Shown: piece by piece, positions 32,111 to 41,029 of the stretch
How the letters are laid out: each line of letters opens with the position of its first letter
Numbering within the stretch: position 1 is the first letter of the stretch
The notes under the pieces: generated by a model
The model's input: only the letters and a program-made list of their open reading frames with translations
Told to the model about the DNA's origin: nothing
The model's database searches: none
Assembly (NCBI GenBank): GCA_900316355.1
Contig: ONCQ01000005.1
Span: forward strand, 82,221-146,220
Reading direction: 5' to 3'
DNA length: 64,000 nucleotides
From: an uncultured Prevotellaceae bacterium
Lineage (GTDB): Bacteria > Bacteroidota > Bacteroidia > Bacteroidales > Bacteroidaceae
Position numbers and translations under genes: made by a program

Positions 32111-33238
32111 CTATCTGATAAGGTCAATAACAAGATACAGCGCATAGACAGCCAGCACACAGGCCACAACAGCACTCACGCCCATGATAATCTTCATCGT
32201 CAGCGAGCGTGCCTTGATCTGCTTCACCTCCTCGGGGATGATGACTTCCTCCTCCGGCTGGTTGGGATCGACTTCCTGCTTCGTCTGGTTGATGAAGTCA
32301 ATGGCACTGACCAGATTGGCGTCATTCTCGCCCGTGAGCGTCTTCCACTTGGCGAACTTCACGAGGTCGGCGGTCTGGAACAGCTGGCGCAGCTCGTTGA
32401 GGGCTGTCTCATCCTGCTCCTGCAAGAGGCGCTCGATGATTTCCGCCGAGGTCATCTCCATCGCATTGAAGCCAAAGCGCTCATGGATGTAGTTGCGCAG
32501 CGTGTCGGTGAGCTGTGTGTAGTACTCCTTGCTGTCATCCTCCGTCCAGTGGCGCTCGCCCTTGATGCGCTCAATCTCATTCATCGCCACCTGATGGGCG
32601 GGCAACTTGCGCTTGCGGCGGATGATGCGTATCAGCGGCTTGTTCTCATGCCAGCGGCTGTAGAGCCACAGCAGCGCCAGCGCCAACAGCTGATGGAAGA
32701 ACAGCAACCACAACACAGGCTTCCAGTCATCCCATGAGAAGGGATTATTCTGAATAGGCTTGTTGGGAAAGTACTGAGTGTAGTCCACCGTGAGCGTGTC
32801 GATGGGAACTGTTAGCACTTTCAGTGCCAGCTCCTTAGACTTGTACGGCTTACCATCTACTTCAACAGTGAAAGGCGGCAGGAGCACAAGGGTGGAGTCC
32901 CATGCCGTGAGCGTGTAGCGCTGCTGCACCTGCATCCTTTTGCCATCATCGAGGTAGGTGGTGTCTGTGCCCAACAGCTCAACAACCTCCACCTCGGGGG
33001 CCAGCGGTTGCTGCGGGCGCAGGTCGGGCATCTTCAGCTTCTGCTTCGAGCCGCAGGTGACATCCAGCGTCAGTTCGCGCTGCTCGCCGATGAGCAACAC
33101 CAGCGTGTCGATGCGCGCCTCGAAGACTACCTGAGAGAAAGCGGAGAGAGGGAGAAAAAGCAGAAGACCCACACCCCTGCCCCTCCCTGCGAGGGAGGGG
33201 AGTAAATACTTCTGCAGTAGATGTTTCAATCGCTTCAT
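32111..33238 (-). CDS. DUF4381-like membrane protein of the bat operon
   Basis: A 375-aa protein: signal peptide, an extracytoplasmic beta domain (VVFEARIDTLVLLIGEQREL), a membrane helix near 185 (VLWLLFFHQLLALALLWLYS), a cytoplasmic helical domain (HQVAMNEIERIKGERHWTED) and a C-terminal helix (IIMGVSAVVACVLAVYALYL). The position between DUF58 and batA is typical for this family, whose function is unknown. A palindromic repeat (33166-33204) encodes LLPSLAGRGRGVGLLL in the signal peptide, in the same frame as in the DUF4296-type lipoprotein. Confidence 0.85.
   Translation of the reverse strand: MKRLKHLLQKYLLPSLAGRGRGVGLLLFLPLSAFSQVVFEARIDTLVLLIGEQRELTLDVTCGSKQKLKMPDLRPQQPLAPEVEVVELLGTDTTYLDDGKRMQVQQRYTLTAWDSTLVLLPPFTVEVDGKPYKSKELALKVLTVPIDTLTVDYTQYFPNKPIQNNPFSWDDWKPVLWLLFFHQLLALALLWLYSRWHENKPLIRIIRRKRKLPAHQVAMNEIERIKGERHWTEDDSKEYYTQLTDTLRNYIHERFGFNAMEMTSAEIIERLLQEQDETALNELRQLFQTADLVKFAKWKTLTGENDANLVSAIDFINQTKQEVDPNQPEEEVIIPEEVKQIKARSLTMKIIMGVSAVVACVLAVYALYLVIDLIR
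33166..33204. repeat. Palindromic repeat in a bat-operon signal peptide
   Basis: GACCCACACCCCTGCCCCTC then CCTGCGAGGGAGGGGAGTAA; encodes LLPSLAGRGRGVGLLL. Confidence 0.85.
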
Positions 33239-33299
33239 TTATTTCTGAAGAAAAATCTATGATCTAATTATTTTGAATGGAACTACACCCGCCGTAGGC

Positions 33300-33340
33300 T
33301 TCCCCCTCGCCCCTTGGAGAGGGGGCTAGGGGGTGAGTTT
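33300..33340. repeat. Palindromic repeat between DUF58 and DUF4381-like genes
   Basis: TTCCCCCTCGCCCCTTGGAG then AGGGGGCTAGGGGGTGAGTT; intergenic copy in the other sequence variant. Confidence 0.75.
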
Positions 33341-33362
33341 TGGGTTGGGAGTGAGTCTTCAT

Positions 33363-34232
33363 TTATGTTCTCTGTGCGAACAGGCTCCTCAGCGCCACGA
33401 CATAGTCCTGGTCGGTGCGCACACTCACGTGATCCACGCCAGAGCGACTGAAGATGTCCGTGAGACGGTTCTGACTCTCGCGCCACCATGCCGCCTGCGC
33501 ATTGCGCACACGCTTGCTGGACGTGTCAACCCACTCCAAGTGCCCTGTCTCAGCATCCTTCACGCGCATCAGACCCACATTCGGTAGCTCGGCGATACGA
33601 CGGTCATAGACCTGAATCGCCACCACGTCATGCTTGCGGTTGGCAATGGTGAGGGACTGACGGAAGTCACGCTCGTCGATGAAATCGCTGAGCAGGAAGC
33701 ATGTGCAACGACGCTTGATGACCTGCGTCAGATACTCCACAGCCTGCTGGATATCAGTGCGCTGGCTGTCGGGATGGAAGTCCAGCAGCTCGCGGATGAT
33801 ATACAGGATGTGCTTGCGACCTTTCTTAGGCGGGATGAACTTCTCAATGCGGTCGGAGAAGAAGATGACGCCTATCTTGTCGTTGTTCTGGATAGCACTG
33901 AAGGCCAGCGTGGCAGCTATCTCGGTCTGCATCTCGCGCTTCGTCTGCACAGAAGTGCCGAAATCAAGACTGCCGCTGACATCCACCAAGAGCATCACCG
34001 TGAGCTCGCGCTCCTCCTCGAAAACCTTGATATAAGGCTTGTTGAAGCGCGCGGTCACGTTCCACTCGATATCGCGGATGTCGTCGCCATACTGGTACTC
34101 GCGAACCTCACTGAACGCCATACCACGCCCCTTGAAGGCTGAGTGGTACTCGCCGGCGAAGATGTTGTTCGAGAGCCCGCGCGTCTTGATCTCTATCTGA
34201 CGGACACGCTTTAATATCTCAGAAGTTTCCAA
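33363..34232 (-). CDS. DUF58 protein of the moxR-bat operon
   Basis: A 289-aa protein with the DUF58 hallmark (FAGEYHSAFKGRGMAFSEVR, YQYGDDIRDIEWNVTAR) followed by a VWA-like domain with DVSGSLDFG. DUF58 proteins pair with MoxR-type ATPases, which are thought to load or remodel VWA partners. Encoded 32 nt after moxR. No signal peptide or membrane helix is seen, so it should act in the cytoplasm. Confidence 0.92.
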   Translation of the reverse strand: METSEILKRVRQIEIKTRGLSNNIFAGEYHSAFKGRGMAFSEVREYQYGDDIRDIEWNVTARFNKPYIKVFEEERELTVMLLVDVSGSLDFGTSVQTKREMQTEIAATLAFSAIQNNDKIGVIFFSDRIEKFIPPKKGRKHILYIIRELLDFHPDSQRTDIQQAVEYLTQVIKRRCTCFLLSDFIDERDFRQSLTIANRKHDVVAIQVYDRRIAELPNVGLMRVKDAETGHLEWVDTSSKRVRNAQAAWWRESQNRLTDIFSRSGVDHVSVRTDQDYVVALRSLFAQRT

Positions 34233-34264
34233 TTGTCAAATTGTTAAATCGTCAAATTGTCCAA

Positions 34265-35260
<996 letters not shown>

Positions 35261-35292
35261 AATCTGTTTTAATATTTCTAATATCTTGGAAA

Positions 35293-35300
35293 CAAAGTTA
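35293..35300 (-). promoter_or_regulatory. Possible moxR promoter -7 box
   Basis: Minus-strand TAACTTTG fits TAnnTTTG; no clear -33 TTTG at normal spacing. Confidence 0.4.
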
Positions 35301-35313
35301 TTATAAAGGATTA

Positions 35314-36606
35314 TTATTCTGTAACAGTCTGTCCGGCGGATGGCTGAGCAGCGGGAGCTTGTGCTGCGGGAGCTTGTGAAGCGGGAGCATTCACAGCAGC
35401 CGCCTTCTTGCTGGCAGCCTTCTTGGCTTCAGCCACTTCCTGAGGAGTCATGCCACTCTCCTTATGACGGAGTTCGGGAATCTTCAGCTCCTTGTTCAAG
35501 GGAACGATGTCAGGATTGTCTATCTCGTTCATCGTGCAGATATACTTGAAGAGATCCTTGTCCTTATAGTACTTGAGCGCCATGTTCAAGAGCGTCTTGC
35601 CAGGCGACATGGTTTCCATGCCCAGCTCGCCTACAATCCAGTACTCGCCGCCATCCATCTGAGGATAGTTGCGCGTAGCAGCAGGCACCTTGCTCTCTTC
35701 CTCGGCAGCTTTCTTAGCTGCAGCTTCCTTAGCGGCTGCTTCCTTGGCGGCTGCTTCCTTAGCGACTGCCTCGGCCTGCTCGTCAACCTTGGGCTCTGCC
35801 TTCTTCCACTCGAACTTCCATTCAGGAAGCGCCACGGGATGCCAGTAATAGCCTAAGCAATAGCCAAATATAGTAAAGAGACACGCCAACAGGATGCCCC
35901 ACAGACAATGGCAGCGGCAGCAGCTGTGCGACTTCTCGCAAGCCTCAGTCCCTGCTGCAGCAGTCTCGGGAGCAGCTTCCTTCGTAGCCTCATCCTTGGG
36001 AGTCTCCACTTTCTGCTCTGTTTCAGCAGGAACTGAAGCCTTCACGGGAGCCACCTTGACAGGCTCTGCTACGGGCGTAGGCTCTGCAACGGGTGTAGGT
36101 TCTGCTGCAGGGGTGGGTTCTGCTGCGGGTGTGGGTTCTGCTGCGGGTGTGGGCTTGGGCTCTGCAGCAGGTGCAGGCTTCTGCTCCACCACAGGCTCTG
36201 CCGCTGGTGCCGGTTCACTCGCAACGGATGAATCCTCTGTGGGGAAATCCCAGATTCTTTCCAACTGCGTGATGTCTGTCCCATCGTTCACCATCACCGT
36301 CTCGAAGGCGACAAAGGGCTTGTTGACAGCATCGCGCAACGTAGCATCGGGAGTGAAGCTCACTTTGGTGTGAGAAGCGATCTCAAAACGCTCTCCCGTG
36401 CTCACATTCACGCTCTCACGCGCATCGATATCTACAACTTTAAATGTTCCGAAGCCTTTAATCTTCACTAAGTTATCATGTACAAGTCCTTCTTCGATAA
36501 CCTCAAAGAAAGAACGTACGAAATCCTCACTATAACGACGAGGAAGGCTGCCACGACGAGCCAGGGCGCTGGCTAAATCAGCAGGGGTCAATCTCTGGTC
36601 GTTCAT
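35314..36606 (-). CDS. Membrane-anchored HU-like protein with proline-rich linker and LysM-like end
   Basis: A 430-aa protein. Residues 1-100 are an HU/IHF-type DNA-binding fold (LASALARRG, VKIKGFGTFKVVDIDARESV). Then comes a proline-rich region with repeated AAEPTP units (about 130-190), a Cys/His cluster before a membrane helix (SHSCCRCHCLWGILLACLFT near 230), Ala/Lys-rich helices (KEAAAKEAAAKEAAAKKAA) and a C-terminal domain (YWIVGELGMETMSPGKTLLN...YICTMNEIDNPDIVPL) that resembles LysM. DNA-binding and a possible peptidoglycan-binding end on either side of a membrane helix would tether DNA to the envelope, but this is inference. It overlaps the upstream HU gene by 4 nt. Confidence 0.8.
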   Translation of the reverse strand: MNDQRLTPADLASALARRGSLPRRYSEDFVRSFFEVIEEGLVHDNLVKIKGFGTFKVVDIDARESVNVSTGERFEIASHTKVSFTPDATLRDAVNKPFVAFETVMVNDGTDITQLERIWDFPTEDSSVASEPAPAAEPVVEQKPAPAAEPKPTPAAEPTPAAEPTPAAEPTPVAEPTPVAEPVKVAPVKASVPAETEQKVETPKDEATKEAAPETAAAGTEACEKSHSCCRCHCLWGILLACLFTIFGYCLGYYWHPVALPEWKFEWKKAEPKVDEQAEAVAKEAAAKEAAAKEAAAKKAAEEESKVPAATRNYPQMDGGEYWIVGELGMETMSPGKTLLNMALKYYKDKDLFKYICTMNEIDNPDIVPLNKELKIPELRHKESGMTPQEVAEAKKAASKKAAAVNAPASQAPAAQAPAAQPSAGQTVTE

Positions 36607-36890
36607 GACTCACCTCCTTTCTGCGTACGCTCCTTTAGCGCAGGATACGACTTAAAGTTCAGCACCAATTTTGGCGGCACAAGCATGCGTTGGCCGCTGG
36701 AGGGGTTAACCACTACACGCTCAAGCTTTTTCTTCACCTCGAACTGCCCGAAATTCTGAACGGTCAGCGTGCTGCCATTCTCAAATTGCGACGTGAGCTC
36801 GGCAACCAACAGGTTGACCAGTTTCTGCGTGTCGCGCTGCAAGAGACTCTCTTTCTGCGAGAGCGCAGCAATAAATTCCTTGTTATTCAT
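36603..36890 (-). CDS. HU-family DNA-binding protein
   Basis: A 95-aa HU/IHF-like protein (MNNKEFIAALSQKESLLQRD; NFGQFEVKKKLERVVVNPSS) with the DNA-binding arm VVNPSSGQRMLVPPKLV. The start is the ATG at 36890, inside the end of rimO (8-nt overlap); a longer frame exists but only covers rimO sequence. The stop overlaps the next HU-like gene (ATGA). Two HU-type genes in tandem behind rimO suggest the products form a heterodimer, as HU proteins are dimers; this is inferred. Confidence 0.88.
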   Translation of the reverse strand: MNNKEFIAALSQKESLLQRDTQKLVNLLVAELTSQFENGSTLTVQNFGQFEVKKKLERVVVNPSSGQRMLVPPKLVLNFKSYPALKERTQKGGES

Positions 36891-38268
36891 GTGAGATATA
36901 TGTAATTGATTCTGTTTGTTCTGCATAAAGGTCAAAATCATCGGCCGCCGTGATGCGGACATCATAGAAAGCGCCGATTTCCAAGGACTTATCATTCACA
37001 GGAATGAGTACCTCAGGATCTACTTCTGGCGAATCAAACTGTGTGCGGCCGACATAATAGTCGCCTTCGATGCGGTCGATGATGACACGCTGCACAGTGC
37101 CCACCTTCGCCTCCTGAATCTCGCCGGAGATGCGCTGCTGCAGGCGCATGAGCTTGGAGAGGCGCGTCTGCTTGACATCCTCAGGAATATCGTCAGCGTA
37201 GTGCTCTGCGCTATAGGTCCCTTCTTCCTCGCTGTAGGCAAAGGCGCCCATCCGCTCAAAGCGAGCCCAGCGCACGAACTCCAACAGCTCATCGAAAGCC
37301 TCATCTGTTTCACCGGGATGGCCCACCATCAAGGTCGTACGCAGATGAATACCAGGCACTTCGCGACGAATACGTTCCACAAAGGAATAGGTCTCTTCCT
37401 TGGTGATATGGCGGCGCATGGCCTCGAGCACGGGCGTGCTGATGTGCTGCAGCGCAATGTCTAAGTAGCGACAGATATTGGGATGACGATTGATGACAGG
37501 CAGCAGTTCCCAAGGGAAATCCGTAGGATAGGCGTAGTGCAGACGAATCCACTCAACGCCCTCAATGTCAGCCATCTGGTCAATAAGTTCAGCGATGGCA
37601 CGACGATGATAGAGGTCGAGGCCGTAGAACGTGAGTTCCTGAGCGATGACATTAAACTCCTTGACGCCCAGTGCCACCAATTGCCGCACTTCCTCCAGAA
37701 TCTCTTCCATCGGACGGCTGACATGAGCGCCCGTGATAATCGGGATGGCGCAATAGGAGCAGTGGCGGTTGCAACCCTCAGAAATCTTGATGTAGGCGTA
37801 ATGCGAAGGGGTGGTGATGATGCGGCTGGGCTTCAAGCAATCGTCCCAAGCCTTACCAAGGTCTTCAAGGAGGCGGGGCCAGTCGAACTTTCCATACCAG
37901 CCATCCACCTCGGGAATCTCCGCCTGGAGTTCCGCAAGATAGCGCTGCGAGAGGCATCCCATCACAAAGAGCTTTTTCAGTGTGCCCTCTGCCTTGCGCT
38001 GGCCCTGTTCCAGAATGACATTGATGCTCTCCTCCTTGGCATCACCTATGAAGCCACAGGTGTTGACGACACAGATGTCGCCTGCAGGTACCTCGGGATC
38101 ATGGGCTACGGTGTAACCTGCCTGGCGCAGCTGTGCCATCAGGCGCTCACTGTCCACGAGGTTCTTGGAGCAGCCAAGGGAGATGATGTCTAGAGACCCA
38201 CCCCCCTGCCCCTCCCTTGTAGGGAGAGGAGTAGTATGTATTTGAGAACGAGTGCTCTTTTGCATCAT
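36883..38268 (-). CDS. rimO: Ribosomal protein S12 methylthiotransferase with repeat-derived N-terminus
   Basis: Adds a methylthio group to an Asp of ribosomal protein S12. The N-terminal cluster domain begins SLGCSKNLVDSERL (Cys33), the radical SAM motif is EGCNRHCSYCAIP, and a TRAM domain closes the protein (TVQRVIIDRIEGDYYVGRTQ). Residues 10-25 (HTTPLPTREGQGGGS) come from the palindromic repeat at 38195-38233 and have no counterpart in the usual start, which goes straight to the DII(S/T)LGCSKN strand. The start is one of two adjacent ATGs at 38268. First gene of a run with two HU genes. Confidence 0.95.
   Translation of the reverse strand: MMQKSTRSQIHTTPLPTREGQGGGSLDIISLGCSKNLVDSERLMAQLRQAGYTVAHDPEVPAGDICVVNTCGFIGDAKEESINVILEQGQRKAEGTLKKLFVMGCLSQRYLAELQAEIPEVDGWYGKFDWPRLLEDLGKAWDDCLKPSRIITTPSHYAYIKISEGCNRHCSYCAIPIITGAHVSRPMEEILEEVRQLVALGVKEFNVIAQELTFYGLDLYHRRAIAELIDQMADIEGVEWIRLHYAYPTDFPWELLPVINRHPNICRYLDIALQHISTPVLEAMRRHITKEETYSFVERIRREVPGIHLRTTLMVGHPGETDEAFDELLEFVRWARFERMGAFAYSEEEGTYSAEHYADDIPEDVKQTRLSKLMRLQQRISGEIQEAKVGTVQRVIIDRIEGDYYVGRTQFDSPEVDPEVLIPVNDKSLEIGAFYDVRITAADDFDLYAEQTESITYISHE
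38195..38233. repeat. Palindromic repeat in the rimO N-terminus
   Basis: GACCCACCCCCCTGCCCCTC then CCTTGTAGGGAGAGGAGTAG, encoding TPLPTREGQGGGS on the minus strand. Confidence 0.88.
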
Positions 38269-38329
38269 ATTAAGTGTGATAATATAATCTATTACTGATT
38301 TCGTTTGCCTTCTATTTCTGAAGGTAATT

Positions 38330-38381
38330 ACTCCCCTCCTTACAAGGGAGGGGTTGGGGGTGGGTCCGCTGGGGTGGGTCC
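38330..38381. repeat. Palindromic repeat abutting the ftsY stop codon
   Basis: ACTCCCCTCCTTACAAGGGA then GGGGTTGGGGGTGGGTCC and a duplicated GGGGTGGGTCC tail; the last base touches the ftsY stop (38382-38384). Inverted relative to the copy in rimO. Confidence 0.85.
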
Positions 38382-39344
38382 TTACTCTCCAAACAGAGAG
38401 TTCACAAACTCTTTTCTGTTGAATGGCTGCAGGTCTTCCATACCCTCGCCGAGACCGATATAGCGGACGGGAATCTTGAACTGGTCGGAGATACCGAGCA
38501 CTACCCCACCCTTTGCCGTGCCGTCGAGCTTGGTGATGGCCATCGAGGTGACATCGGTGGCAGCGGTGAACTGCTTAGCCTGCTCGAAGGCGTTCTGGCC
38601 GGTGGAGCCGTCGAGCACGAGCATCACATCGTGCGGCGCATCGGGCACCACCTTCTGCATCACACGCTTAATCTTCGAGAGCTCGTCCATCAGACCTTTC
38701 TTGTTGTGCAGACGACCAGCGGTGTCAATCAGCACGACATCGATATCATTGGCAACTGCGCTTGACAGCGTGTCGAAGGCTACGCTGGCAGGATCACTGC
38801 CCATCTGCTGCTTCACCACGGGGACACCGACGCGCTCGCCCCAGATGGCTATCTGCTCCACGGCAGCAGCACGGAACGTGTCAGCAGCGCCCAACATCAC
38901 CTTCAGGCCTGCCTGCTTAAACTGCCAGGCGAGCTTTCCGATGGTCGTAGTTTTGCCAACGCCATTCACGCCGACAACCATCACCACATAGGGCTTCTTG
39001 CCCTCGGGTATCTGGTAGCCTTCGGTGTCGGTGGTGTTGTTTTCTGTCAGCAGAGCAGCAATCTCATCGCGAAGGATGCCGTTGAGTTCGCTGGTGCTGA
39101 CATACTTATCGCGTGCCACACGCTCTTCAATGCGTTTGATGATGTTCAGCGTTGTATCGACGCCCACATCAGAGGTCACGAGGACTTCCTCAAGGTCATC
39201 GAGCACATCGTCATCCACCTTGCTTTTGCCGGCCACGGCGCGCGTCAGTTTGCCGAAGAAACTCTCCTTGGTCTTCTCGAGACCCTTGTCGAGTGTTTCC
39301 TTCTGTTGTTCCTTATTCTTGGAGAAAAAATTGAAAAATCCCAT
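38382..39344 (-). CDS. ftsY: Signal recognition particle receptor FtsY
   Basis: A GTPase that docks SRP-ribosome complexes at the membrane. A 320-aa NG-domain protein: G1 GVNGVGKTTTIGKLAWQF, DAVLIDTAGR-type G3 (VVLIDTAGRLHNKKGL), TKLDGTAKGG as G4, and the RYIGLGEGMEDLQPF closing motif. The acidic A domain is nearly absent, as in other Bacteroidetes. Promoter box TATCTTTG at 39366-39373. Confidence 0.96.
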   Translation of the reverse strand: MGFFNFFSKNKEQQKETLDKGLEKTKESFFGKLTRAVAGKSKVDDDVLDDLEEVLVTSDVGVDTTLNIIKRIEERVARDKYVSTSELNGILRDEIAALLTENNTTDTEGYQIPEGKKPYVVMVVGVNGVGKTTTIGKLAWQFKQAGLKVMLGAADTFRAAAVEQIAIWGERVGVPVVKQQMGSDPASVAFDTLSSAVANDIDVVLIDTAGRLHNKKGLMDELSKIKRVMQKVVPDAPHDVMLVLDGSTGQNAFEQAKQFTAATDVTSMAITKLDGTAKGGVVLGISDQFKIPVRYIGLGEGMEDLQPFNRKEFVNSLFGE

Positions 39345-39365
39345 GGTGTATTGCGTTTACGGGTG

Positions 39366-39373
39366 CAAAGATA
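39366..39373 (-). promoter_or_regulatory. ftsY promoter -7 box
   Basis: Minus-strand TATCTTTG (CAAAGATA on plus), 22 nt before the ATG. Confidence 0.65.
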
Positions 39374-39440
39374 CAACTTTGTTCCTAAAGGAACAAGTCT
39401 TTCAGAAAGATTAAGATTATTAAACACCATTAAAACAACA

Positions 39441-39469
39441 AGAGGGAAGCCCTAAACGGGCATCCCTCT
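39441..39469 (-). terminator. Terminator after rplT
   Basis: AGAGGGA-GCCC/GGGC-TCCCTCT hairpin, followed on the minus strand by TGTTGTTTT. Confidence 0.8.
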
Positions 39470-39493
39470 GTGTGGTCAGTTAGGATGAAACAC

Positions 39494-39838
39494 TTACTTG
39501 ACCTTGGCAACGATTGCCTGGAAAGCCTCGAAGTGGTTCATAGCCAGGTCGGCGAGCACCTTACGGTTGATCTCGACGCCTGCCTTGTGTAGAGCACCCA
39601 TCAGCTGGCTGTAGCTCATGCCCTCCATGCGGGCAGCAGCGTTGATACGCTGAATCCAGAGAGCACGGAAGCTGCGCTTCTTGTTCTTACGGTCGCGATA
39701 AGCATAGGTCAGACCCTTCTCCCAAGTGTTCTTGGCAACGGTCCAGACGTTCTTGCGGGCACCATAGTAGCCGCGGGTAAGCTTCAGGATTCTCTTTCTC
39801 TTAGCACGTGAAGCAACGTGATTAACTGATCTTGGCAT
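39494..39838 (-). CDS. rplT: Ribosomal protein L20
   Basis: A 114-aa basic protein matching L20 throughout ([56 protein letters not shown]-type segment). A 50S assembly protein binding 23S rRNA, and in other bacteria an autogenous repressor of its operon. Last gene of infC-rpmI-rplT, with a hairpin in the gap after rpmI (39855-39920). Confidence 0.97.
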   Translation of the reverse strand: MPRSVNHVASRAKRKRILKLTRGYYGARKNVWTVAKNTWEKGLTYAYRDRKNKKRSFRALWIQRINAAARMEGMSYSQLMGALHKAGVEINRKVLADLAMNHFEAFQAIVAKVK

Positions 39839-39854
39839 AATTTTGTTTGTTTTT

Positions 39855-39920
39855 GAACGATGGCGCCAGCTTTAGTTTGAAGTTTAATGGTTAAAGTTGG
39901 ACTTATGGAGCCAATCGTTC
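39855..39920 (-). promoter_or_regulatory. Long-range hairpin between rpmI and rplT
   Basis: GAACGATGGC (39855-39864) pairs with GCCAATCGTTC (39910-39920) with one bulged base. In a 142-nt gap before rplT, it may be an L20 binding site for autoregulation; inferred from position only. Confidence 0.45.
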
Positions 39921-39981
39921 GGTTTGACTTTGGGTGATTTCCTTTCAGAAATACTTGTTTAACTCTCTATCCTAATGTAGA

Positions 39982-40179
39982 TTAGCGAAGAAGGAGGAGT
40001 TCGCGAACTTGCTTGCGATTGGCCGTCACGACCAGGTCGCTGTGCTGCAGGTTGCGCTTCTGCTTCTTGGTTTTCTTCGTCAGGATGTGGCTGTGATAAG
40101 CGTGGTGACGCTTAATCTTACCCGTTCCGGTGAGCGTGAAACGCTTCTTAGCGCCGGAATTAGTCTTCACTTTTGGCAT
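39982..40179 (-). CDS. rpmI: Ribosomal protein L35
   Basis: A 65-aa basic protein with [20 protein letters not shown] and [20 protein letters not shown], the L35 signature. Part of the 50S subunit. It lies between infC and rplT, the conserved order. Confidence 0.97.
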   Translation of the reverse strand: MPKVKTNSGAKKRFTLTGTGKIKRHHAYHSHILTKKTKKQKRNLQHSDLVVTANRKQVRELLLLR

Positions 40180-40291
40180 TTTTTGTTTTGTTTAAATTGT
40201 TATTATTAACGGCGTGGCAACGCATATACCGGGCGCAGCGCACTACCTTTTTCTCGTTACTGTTCCTCACGGCTCTCCGTGAGGTTTATCA

Positions 40292-40975
40292 TCAGTCGTC
40301 CCAGTTCTCGCCTTCCACCTTCGGTCCCGTGTATTCCTTGGGTGCCTTCTGCTGCGGCTTCTTGCGTACGGGTTCCTCAACTATCGGACGTTCTTCCTCG
40401 TCCTCGAAGTCCTCATCCTCCAGCGGGCCTTCCACAGCCGGCTTCTTGGGTGTCACCTTCTTGGGGGCGATGAACATAATCATGCGCTTACCCTCCAGAA
40501 CAGGCATAGACTCCACTTTGCCGTACTCCTCCAAGTCTTGTGCGAAGCGGAGAAGCAACACCTCGCCCTGTTCCTTGAACAGGATGCTGCGGCCACGGAA
40601 GAAGACATAAGCCTTCACCTTGTCGCCGTCAGCGAGGAAGCCCATAGCGTGCTTGAGCTTGAAATTGTAGTCGTGGTCATCCGTCTGCGGTCCGAAGCGG
40701 ATCTCCTTCACGTCAATCTTCACCTGCTTGGCCTTCATCTCCTTCTGACGTTTCTTCTGCTGATAGATGAACTTGGAATAGTCAATGAGTCGGCATACGG
40801 GAGGATCGGCATTAGGCGAAATCTCCACGAGATCAACGCCTTTCTGCTCTGCGATATGCAGGGCATCACGGGTGCTCAACACCTGAGATTCGATGTCATC
40901 GCCGACAATACGCACTTCACGAGCACGGATTTGCTCGTTCACGCGATACTGGCTTTTGAGGTTGTCTTTCTTCAT
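40292..40975 (-). CDS. infC: Translation initiation factor IF-3 with acidic tail
   Basis: Binds the 30S subunit and checks start-codon pairing. The N-domain ([18 protein letters not shown]), linker and C-domain ([33 protein letters not shown]) are all present. At 227 aa it is longer than the 180-aa E. coli protein owing to an acidic, disordered-looking C-terminal extension ([20 protein letters not shown]). It starts with a normal ATG, so the AUU-type autoregulation of E. coli is not expected. 54 nt after thrS, suggesting a thrS-infC-rpmI-rplT operon. Confidence 0.97.
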   Translation of the reverse strand: MKKDNLKSQYRVNEQIRAREVRIVGDDIESQVLSTRDALHIAEQKGVDLVEISPNADPPVCRLIDYSKFIYQQKKRQKEMKAKQVKIDVKEIRFGPQTDDHDYNFKLKHAMGFLADGDKVKAYVFFRGRSILFKEQGEVLLLRFAQDLEEYGKVESMPVLEGKRMIMFIAPKKVTPKKPAVEGPLEDEDFEDEEERPIVEEPVRKKPQQKAPKEYTGPKVEGENWDD

Positions 40976-41029
40976 TCAAGTCGCCTTTGCAGCGAAATAT
41001 TTAAGTTGATGTGATTTGCGGGCGCAAAA

